Assembly (NCBI GenBank): GCA_002788515.1
Contig: PFRJ01000031.1
Span: 1-11,270 of the forward strand
DNA length: 11,270 bases
Reading direction: 5' to 3'
From: Nitrosopumilales archaeon CG_4_9_14_0_2_um_filter_34_16
Lineage (GTDB): Archaea > Thermoproteota > Nitrososphaeria > Nitrososphaerales > Nitrosopumilaceae
The position numbers and the translations under genes were made by a program. This document shows positions 6,382 to 11,270 of the stretch, one piece after another (position 1 is the first letter of the stretch; every line of letters begins with the position of its first letter). The notes under the pieces were generated by a model. It made no database searches and had not been told where the DNA came from. It saw only the letters and a program-made list of their open reading frames with translations.

Positions 6382-6414
6382 TCGTAAATGAAAAACTAGT
6401 TACGATCATTTTTT
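6382..6414 (+). terminator. Hairpin plus T-run after the ATP-cone regulator gene
   Basis: TCGTAA (6382-6387) pairs with TTACGA (6400-6405) across a 12-nt loop. A run of six T (6409-6414) follows. Archaeal termination needs mainly the T-run, so this is a fair terminator for the regulator gene, which would make nrdJ a separate transcription unit. Confidence 0.4.
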
Positions 6415-6421
6415 AGACATT

Positions 6422-6498
6422 GCGATCATCGCTACTTCCAATAAACATCAAGCCGGTATGAACTTCATAGTAGTGGTGTTAAAAATATTGACTCAATA
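6422..6498. promoter_or_regulatory. Cluster of three perfect dyads upstream of nrdJ (candidate operators)
   Basis: Three perfect odd palindromes, each centred on a C, lie in one stretch: GCGAT-C-ATCGC (6422-6432), TATGAA-C-TTCATA (6457-6469) and TATTGA-C-TCAATA (6486-6498), with centres at 6427, 6463 and 6492. In addition CGATCAT occurs twice, exactly 20 bp apart (6403 and 6423). The third dyad overlaps a TATA-like TTAAAAATATT. The last two dyads share the form YATNRR-N-YYNATW with the dyad at the regulator's own promoter. They are candidate sites for the winged-helix regulator encoded just upstream. Confidence 0.42.
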
Positions 6499-6532
6499 AC
6501 GGGACAAGATCAAAACTTTTCGAGCACACAAG

Positions 6533-6538
6533 TTATAT
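6533..6538 (+). promoter_or_regulatory. Possible TATA box of nrdJ
   Basis: TTATAT would place transcription start near 6560, giving a leader of roughly 12 nt that contains a weak Shine-Dalgarno-like GGGGAG (6561-6566) six bases before the ATG. A second candidate, TTAAAAATATT at 6479-6489, would give a leader of about 60 nt. Either way nrdJ seems to have a leader, unlike several other genes here. Confidence 0.35.
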
Positions 6539-6572
6539 CCACATTAATTCTAACTATGGCGGGGAGATTATA

Positions 6573-9224
6573 ATGGACAATTCACAAATAGAAAATACGA
6601 TCAATGAGATCCGTAAGCGCAGTGGCGCAGTAACGGCTTTCAATAAAAATAAAATTTCAAATGCCATATTTAGGGCATTGGCAGCCACCTCCAAAGCCGA
6701 TCGTGGCGTAGCCGACAAACTAGCAGATGATGTAGTTAACAAGCTAGTTGAGCAAGGATTTACAAGATCCAAAGCACCTACGGTTGAAGATATTCAAGAT
6801 ATTGTAGAATCGACTTTGATTGATAGTGGTAATAGTGATATCGCAAAAGCTTACATCGTTTACAGACACGAAAGAAGAAAATTAAGAGAAGAAAAAATGA
6901 AGGTCTTAAATCTTAAAGCACTAGATCCGGTTTCTAAGAAATTTGATTTGAATTGTCTAAGAGTGCTAGCATCAAGATATCTTTTCAGAAATTCAAAAAA
7001 TGAGATTATCGAATCACCAACTCAAATGTTTGAAAGAGTTGCAATTCTAGTTGGAATTGGAGATATTCTATATGATGCACAAATATTTGATAAATCAGGA
7101 AATTCCAAACAAGATATAGATGAAGCAAAATCTTATCTTGAAAAACTAGATGCCTTTGATTATAAATTCAAAGTAGGAGATTATTTCTTCAACAAATGGC
7201 ATTTTAGATCTCTAATTACTCACTATGTGACACTTGCAGACAAGAGTCAAATGAAAGTAAGTTTCAAAGATCTATTGACATTACTAGCAGGAAAAAAACT
7301 TGATAGTTATGCAGACAAAATTACAGAGTACTTTAACATGATGACTGCACAAGATTTCCTACCAAACTCACCAACAATGATGAATGCTGGTGGAAGATTA
7401 GGACAACTCTCAGCATGCTTTGTACTTGGAATGGAAGACGGTATGGAAGAAATCATGAAATCTACCTCTGATGCCGCATTAATCTTCAAATCTGGTGGTG
7501 GAGTTGGAATCAACTACTCTAATCTTCGTGAAGAAGGTGACATTGTTGCATCAACATCTGGTGTTGCATCTGGCCCTGTATCTTTCATGAATATCATCAA
7601 TACTGTCACTGAAGTTGTAAAACAAGGTGGAAAAAGACGTGGTGCAAACATGGGAATCATTGAATCATGGCATCCTGATGTTGAAAAATTCATCACAAAC
7701 AAAACAGAAGCCGGCGTTTTAGAAAATTTCAATGTAAGCGTTGGAATCTGGGAAGACTTTTGGCATGCCCTTGTCAACACTACTGATGGTAACTATGTTT
7801 TGCGTAGTCCACGTGACAAAAAACCTGTAAAAGAAATTAATGCACATCAACTAATTGATCTAATTGCATTATCTGCATGGAAAAGCGCAGAGCCTGGTTT
7901 GATCTTCTTTGATCAAATTAACAAATACAATGTATTTGCTAAAGCAAGAAAAGCACCACTTAGAGCTACAAACCCATGTGGTGAACAAAGTCTCTATCCA
8001 TACGAATCATGCAACTTGGGTTCTATCAATCTGGTAAATCTTGCAAAAAGACAAGCAGATGGATCTTACGAGTTTGATTGGCAAGGATATGAAGAGATAA
8101 TCAGAAAGACGACAAGATTCTTGGATAACATCATTGATGTCAATACTTATCCAGTTCCAGAAATTAGTGTAGCCTCAAAAGAGTCTAGAAGAATTGGACT
8201 TGGAGTGATGGGCGTAGCTGATCTGTTGTACAAATTAAAAATTCCATACAACTCTAAAGAAGGTTATGAACTACAATCAAAACTATCTGAAGCACTAACA
8301 TACTATTCCATGGAAGAAAGTGTCTCGCTTGCAAGATCTCGTGGTGAATTCCCACTTTGTTCAAAGACAGAATATCCTGAAGGAAAGATTCCTGTATCTG
8401 GATATTATGAGAAACCAAAAGAATCACATTCCTATGAATGGGATTCATTGATTGCAGAAATTAAAAAACACGGTATTAGAAATGTCTTGACTACCACCGT
8501 AGCACCAACTGGAACGCTGTCTATGATTGCAGACTGTTCAAACGGAATGGAACCTGCATTTGCTTTAGTGTTTGAGAAGAGAGTCACTGTTGGAAGATTC
8601 TTTTATACAAACAAGATTCTTGAGGAAGCTCTTAAAGCAGAAGGTCTCTACACTGATGAAATTCTTGAAAAGATTGCAGACAACTATGGTTCATTGAAAG
8701 GATTGGAAGAAATCCCACAATGGATGCAAGATGTCTTTGTTACAGCAATGGATATTCATTGGACTGATCATCTTATGGCCCAAGGTGTATGGCAAGATTG
8801 GATTGGAAATGCAATTGCAAAAACAATCAACATGCCATATGATGTAACAGTTGAAGATGTAAAATCTGCATATCTATTAGCTCATGAAATCGGGCTAAAA
8901 GGAATGACCGTTTACCGTGATGGTTCTAGACACAAACAAGTTCTTCACATGACAAGTGATAGTGCAACAAAGACATTTGAGGTAAGACCAAGTGAATACA
9001 TGACTTCTTACATCGCTGCAAATATCACAAACCCCTACATCAAAGCTCAAGTTGGTGCATCCCTTGCATTAAAGATGCATGATGAAGAAATCACAATCGA
9101 ATCTCCAAAACACGACGAGATCTCCGAAGATCGTCTTTGTCCAACATGTAAAAACAATCTAGTCTTTGTCGAAGGTTGTAGTATCTGCATTGAATGTGGA
9201 TACAGTGGTTGTACTTCTGGATAA
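6573..9224 (+). CDS. nrdJ: Class II (adenosylcobalamin-dependent) ribonucleotide reductase
   Basis: An 883-residue complete class II RNR that reduces ribonucleotides to deoxyribonucleotides using a B12-generated thiyl radical. Residues ~11-104 are an N-terminal ATP-cone, the overall activity site that reads the ATP/dATP ratio. The barrel follows: PNSPTMMNAGG, redox Cys282 (LSACFVL), the GGGVGINYS loop (308-316), and NPCGE with Asn467, radical Cys469 and Glu471. Cys480 (YESCNLG), 11 residues after Cys469, is the likely partner of Cys282; VAPTGT (643-648) and GLKGMTVYRDGSR come later. The C-terminal tail has Cys856/859/869/872/875/880, a small zinc/swinging-thiol region that probably re-reduces the active site. 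No intein interrupts it. The ATG at 6573 has an SD-like GGGGAG six bases upstream. With nrdJ as the only intact RNR in view, B12 supply and oxygen-independent chemistry fit this lineage. It lies 194 nt after a dead NrdD-like regulator. Confidence 0.97.
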   Translation: MDNSQIENTINEIRKRSGAVTAFNKNKISNAIFRALAATSKADRGVADKLADDVVNKLVEQGFTRSKAPTVEDIQDIVESTLIDSGNSDIAKAYIVYRHERRKLREEKMKVLNLKALDPVSKKFDLNCLRVLASRYLFRNSKNEIIESPTQMFERVAILVGIGDILYDAQIFDKSGNSKQDIDEAKSYLEKLDAFDYKFKVGDYFFNKWHFRSLITHYVTLADKSQMKVSFKDLLTLLAGKKLDSYADKITEYFNMMTAQDFLPNSPTMMNAGGRLGQLSACFVLGMEDGMEEIMKSTSDAALIFKSGGGVGINYSNLREEGDIVASTSGVASGPVSFMNIINTVTEVVKQGGKRRGANMGIIESWHPDVEKFITNKTEAGVLENFNVSVGIWEDFWHALVNTTDGNYVLRSPRDKKPVKEINAHQLIDLIALSAWKSAEPGLIFFDQINKYNVFAKARKAPLRATNPCGEQSLYPYESCNLGSINLVNLAKRQADGSYEFDWQGYEEIIRKTTRFLDNIIDVNTYPVPEISVASKESRRIGLGVMGVADLLYKLKIPYNSKEGYELQSKLSEALTYYSMEESVSLARSRGEFPLCSKTEYPEGKIPVSGYYEKPKESHSYEWDSLIAEIKKHGIRNVLTTTVAPTGTLSMIADCSNGMEPAFALVFEKRVTVGRFFYTNKILEEALKAEGLYTDEILEKIADNYGSLKGLEEIPQWMQDVFVTAMDIHWTDHLMAQGVWQDWIGNAIAKTINMPYDVTVEDVKSAYLLAHEIGLKGMTVYRDGSRHKQVLHMTSDSATKTFEVRPSEYMTSYIAANITNPYIKAQVGASLALKMHDEEITIESPKHDEISEDRLCPTCKNNLVFVEGCSICIECGYSGCTSG

Positions 9225-9240
9225 GTAACAGAATCGCAAC

Positions 9241-9262
9241 TTTTTTACTTTCTTTTATTTTC
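9241..9262 (+). promoter_or_regulatory. T-rich nrdJ terminator overlapping the next promoter
   Basis: A six-T run (9241-9246) and further T-rich sequence follow the nrdJ stop by 16 nt, as expected of an archaeal terminator. The TTTTTTACTT segment is also centred 27 nt before the ATG at 9273, so it may double as the TATA-like element of the next gene. The 48-nt gap holds nothing else. Confidence 0.35.
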
Positions 9263-9272
9263 CAATCATATC

Positions 9273-10385
9273 ATGGATAAGAAAATTTTAGGCGTGATTT
9301 TAGGCGTGGCAACAGGCATTGCCATCATTTCCTCGGTTTTATTCATGTCAACTTTAGATACTACAATTAAAACTAATGAAAAAATTGGTCTTGTGATTAA
9401 CACTCCAAATAACTCAATTACATTACAAAACTTGGACGAAATTTATTCTGAAGCATCAAGTACTGGAATTGGCAGAAGTAACGTCTATCTTTTCTGGAAT
9501 CTCGTTGAACCAGTACGAGGAGAATATGATTGGCAACAATCTGACGTGTTGATGAGTTTTAATAAAAAAAATAATCTAAAAACTACTCTGTACTTTTCCA
9601 TAATTAATGGCGAAACCCTTGGACCTTTCCCAAATTGGATTGGAAAACCACCCCTAAATTCTATTGGTGAAGACAGAGTTGTTAGCGTCCTTGATGCAGT
9701 ATTATCAAGGTATGATGTTGTAGATACTGTCATACTTGCTGGCCAAACAGAATCTCATTTTAGATTCTATGAACAAAACATTCCTGTCTATAAAGAACTA
9801 TTCAACGGAGTCTATGAAAAAATCAAAGAAAAACATCCTGATGTGAAAATAGGAAATGCGTTTTCTTTAGATCAGGTTTTAAATAAAAATCTGCGATATG
9901 TTGTCACTGATTTAGCAATTGGAGATTTTGTTGCGTTCTCTTATTCTCCGGTAGATACTCTAAATGACATTGTAAAAACTCCAGAGCAGGCAAAAGAAGA
10001 ATTGCAACAAGTATTTGATTTGGCAGGTGACAAAAAAGTAGGAATTTTTGAAATTAGTTGGAGTACCTCTGATTTTGTTGGTGGAAGTGAAACACAACAA
10101 ACAGAATTTCTAGAAAAATCCTTTGAATTTTACGCTGAAAATGAACCACAAATCGAATTTTTTACCTGGTATAGGCAGTATGACAGACCTGAAGGAACTT
10201 GTATAGTTGAAGCACCAATAATTGGAGATGACACTCTTACAGTAGGAGGTTCTGGTTTTGGAAGCAGTGAACATGTAGCTGAAAGACTAAGTCATTACAT
10301 TTGTAATGCAGGTATGATAAACAATGATGGTAATCCTAAATCTAGTTGGAATGAATTTAAGAAGCAAATTAAAATGATCAACTAA
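9273..10385 (+). CDS. Membrane-anchored TIM-barrel protein, glycoside hydrolase-like
   Basis: A 370-residue protein. Residues ~5-26 are a hydrophobic signal-anchor after MDKK, so the rest should lie outside the cell. The body resembles clan GH-A glycosidase barrels: LFWNLVEPVRGEYDWQQSD (73-91), NLKTTLYFSI (101-110), AGQTESHF with Glu160 at the place of the acid/base, and VGIFEISWST with Glu260 as a possible nucleophile, 100 residues later. It ends with NDGNPKSSWNEFKK, common near the C-terminus of such enzymes. GH-A enzymes normally have Asn before the acid/base Glu; here it is Thr, so activity is uncertain. Only two Cys (310, 344). It could trim cell-surface or S-layer glycans, or be a non-catalytic binding protein. 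Its TAA overlaps the nep1 ATG (TAATG), so the two are probably co-transcribed, although no functional link is evident. Confidence 0.72.
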   Translation: MDKKILGVILGVATGIAIISSVLFMSTLDTTIKTNEKIGLVINTPNNSITLQNLDEIYSEASSTGIGRSNVYLFWNLVEPVRGEYDWQQSDVLMSFNKKNNLKTTLYFSIINGETLGPFPNWIGKPPLNSIGEDRVVSVLDAVLSRYDVVDTVILAGQTESHFRFYEQNIPVYKELFNGVYEKIKEKHPDVKIGNAFSLDQVLNKNLRYVVTDLAIGDFVAFSYSPVDTLNDIVKTPEQAKEELQQVFDLAGDKKVGIFEISWSTSDFVGGSETQQTEFLEKSFEFYAENEPQIEFFTWYRQYDRPEGTCIVEAPIIGDDTLTVGGSGFGSSEHVAERLSHYICNAGMINNDGNPKSSWNEFKKQIKMIN

Positions 10386-11053
10386 TGATTTCTTTAATCT
10401 TAGCAGAGTCTTCATTAGAGATTGTTCCATCTGAATTAAAACATCATCCATCAGTAATTTCACATGCAAGAAAGCTTGGAAAAAATCCATCAGAAATTTT
10501 ATTGGATAATTCATGGCATTTTGCTGCTATGAAAGGAATCGAAAATGAAATGAAACGAGGACGACCTGATCTAGTACATTTCTCAATACTTGAATCTACA
10601 ACCATTCCATTATATTTTAAAAATAAGATGAAACTTTATGTTCACACCATAGATAACAAAGTAATCTCTTTTGGAGAACATGTCCACATTCCTAAATCAT
10701 ATCACAGGTTCGAAGGAGTCATAGAAAAATTATATCAAGAAAAAACAATCACGACAAATAATGATGTCTTGTTGGAACTCAAAGAAATGACATTTCATGA
10801 ATTACTTGATGAGATTAATCCATCAAAAGTACTTGGTTTTTCTACAAAAGGCAATAAGAGTACATATGAAAAAATTGCAAAAGAGATTCCAGATAACACT
10901 TGTATTGTAATCGGAGGATTTCAAAAAGGACATTTTTCTGATTCTGTTAAAAGTAACATAACCGATCTTTATTCTGTTGGTGATGAATCATTTGAAGGAC
11001 ATGTTGTGGTTGCAAGAATGCTATATGAGTATGAAAAAACCATTTTTATGTAG
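10385..11053 (+). CDS. nep1: Nep1/Emg1, 16S rRNA pseudouridine N1-methyltransferase
   Basis: A 222-residue SPOUT-class methyltransferase, the usual length for archaeal Nep1. It uses S-adenosylmethionine to methylate N1 of a conserved pseudouridine in small-subunit rRNA and helps 30S assembly. Recognised by LILAESSLEIVPSEL (4-18), the EILLDNSWHFAAM stretch (38-49), RGRPDLVHFSILES (58-71) with the RNA-binding Arg-Gly-Arg-Pro-Asp, VHTIDNKVI (86-94), and the SAM-binding knot loop GGFQKGHF (177-184) followed by LYSVGDESFEGHVVVAR. The start ATG overlaps the stop of the preceding gene by one base (TAATG). The last codons carry the TATA-like box of the following tRNA gene. Confidence 0.95.
   Translation: MISLILAESSLEIVPSELKHHPSVISHARKLGKNPSEILLDNSWHFAAMKGIENEMKRGRPDLVHFSILESTTIPLYFKNKMKLYVHTIDNKVISFGEHVHIPKSYHRFEGVIEKLYQEKTITTNNDVLLELKEMTFHELLDEINPSKVLGFSTKGNKSTYEKIAKEIPDNTCIVIGGFQKGHFSDSVKSNITDLYSVGDESFEGHVVVARMLYEYEKTIFM
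11043..11050 (+). promoter_or_regulatory. TATA-like box of tRNA-Gly inside the end of nep1
   Basis: TTTTTATG lies within the last codons of nep1 and is centred about 29 nt before the first tRNA base. Its position predicts a start at about 11073, giving a short 5' leader for RNase P to remove. Confidence 0.45.
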
Positions 11054-11075
11054 GAAATAAAATTTGCACGTTATT

Positions 11076-11149
11076 GCAGTCATAGTATAGCCTGGTTAGT
11101 ATTCGGGGTTTCCAACCCTGTGACGCGGGTTCGAATCCCGCTGACTGCA
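11076..11149 (+). tRNA. tRNA-Gly (anticodon UCC)
   Basis: A full cloverleaf can be folded by eye. Acceptor GCAGTCA/TGACTGC (7 perfect pairs); D arm GTAT/GTAT with loop AGCCTGGTTA; anticodon stem CGGGG/CCCTG with one G-U pair and loop TTTCCAA, giving anticodon UCC at 11111-11113; four-base variable region TGAC; T arm GCGGG/CCCGC with loop TTCGAAT; discriminator A at 11149. CCA is not encoded and there is no intron. It reads GGA (and by wobble other GGN) codons. A T5 run (11150-11154) follows directly and should end transcription. Confidence 0.95.
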
Positions 11150-11200
11150 TTTTTCAATCCTAATGAGAACCAATTTTTAGGTGCAGTTTTAGATAATACT

Positions 11201-11270
11201 GTGAAACCTACTGCAAGAAAAATTGCAATGGAAAGAATGCATATTCTTATTGAAAATGCAATTACTAATG
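11201..11270 (+). CDS. Probable RNase P protein subunit 4 (Rpr2/Rnp4 family), 3' end missing
   Basis: Only the first 23 codons are inside the window. From the GTG at 11201 they read (M)KPTARKIAMERMHILIEN, resembling the N-terminal helix of archaeal Rnp4/eukaryotic Rpp21, where a basic Ala-Arg-x-Ile-Ala-x-Glu-Arg pattern precedes a Leu-rich helix; the zinc ribbon would follow beyond the window. The frame stays open upstream into the tRNA, but GTG is chosen because AATTTTTAG (11172-11180) is centred about 25 nt upstream, fitting a leaderless start. ATG at 11228 is an alternative. RNase P trims 5' leaders of tRNAs, and the gene follows directly after a tRNA gene. The identification rests on a short stretch. 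Confidence 0.6.
   Translation, partial: MKPTARKIAMERMHILIENAITN

Noticed and set aside
6458..6499. Mini-ORF of 13 codons upstream of nrdJ (MNFIVVVLKILTQ)
   Set aside because: It falls over two of the dyads, has no start signals, and ORFs of this size are expected by chance.
6379..6572. Possibility that the missing glycyl-radical motif was cut off by a recent frameshift or stop
   Set aside because: No frame just downstream of the TGA encodes anything like Arg-Val-x-Gly-Tyr, and the catalytic cysteines are missing as well, so the loss is old and not an assembly error.
6556..6573. Five-codon frame MAGRL ending TAATG on the nrdJ start
   Set aside because: Attractive as a coupling leader, but the nearest TATA box predicts transcription starting at or after it, so it may not be in the mRNA.
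6573..9224. Intein or insertion in nrdJ
   Set aside because: The motifs NPCGE, APTGT and the surrounding barrel run continuously with normal spacing; there is no Cys/Ser-led splicing block.
1..11270. CRISPR array, insertion sequence, integrase or tRNA-associated island
   Set aside because: No spaced repeats, transposase or integrase frames, and no duplicated tRNA 3' end was found; the tRNA is flanked by housekeeping genes.

Overview
The window looks like a chromosomal segment of a marine ammonia-oxidising archaeon (Nitrososphaerota/Thaumarchaeota, Nitrosopumilus-like). The evidence is low GC, archaeal TATA-like boxes about 25-27 nt upstream of many start codons (leaderless mRNAs), a Nep1 rRNA methyltransferase, a likely archaeal-type RNase P subunit, a thiolase + DUF35 pair, and a B12-dependent class II ribonucleotide reductase. 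No mobile element, phage gene or CRISPR array was seen. The genus-level assignment is inference from gene content.

Layout. 1-612: 3' part of a rhomboid membrane protease. 646-822: 4-oxalocrotonate tautomerase-like protein. 823-988: gene-free spacer with three small dyads. 989-1795: nitrilase-superfamily amidohydrolase. 1779-2246 (-): small protein with two topoisomerase-type zinc fingers, convergent with the amidohydrolase and overlapping its end. 2303-3457 and 3459-3827: thiolase and its DUF35 partner, divergent from the zinc-finger gene across one A/T-rich promoter element. 3898-4059: 53-residue zinc-ribbon protein. 4174-6378: a large protein joining an Asp-rich tail, a winged helix, an ATP-cone and a class III RNR (NrdD)-like body that lacks the catalytic cysteines and the glycyl-radical site. 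6379-6572: 194-nt spacer rich in perfect dyads. 6573-9224: nrdJ, class II RNR. 9273-10385: membrane-anchored TIM-barrel, glycosidase-like protein. 10385-11053: nep1. 11076-11149: tRNA-Gly(UCC). 11201 to the window end: start of a probable RNase P subunit 4 gene.

The most interesting locus is 4060-9224. A DNA-binding domain has apparently been fused to a catalytically dead anaerobic RNR, including its nucleotide-sensing ATP-cone, and the gene lies directly upstream of the working RNR. The simplest reading is a dNTP-sensing regulator (or allosteric partner) of nrdJ, playing the part that NrdR (zinc ribbon + ATP-cone) plays in bacteria but built from different pieces. Perfect dyads lie in the nrdJ upstream region, and a related dyad overlaps the regulator's own TATA box. 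These are candidate operators. The function is inferred; the domain order and missing residues are read directly.

The other genes are housekeeping or metabolic. The thiolase/DUF35 pair belongs to acetoacetyl-CoA metabolism (mevalonate entry and/or the 3HP/4HB carbon cycle). Nep1, tRNA-Gly and the RNase P subunit form an RNA-maturation cluster.
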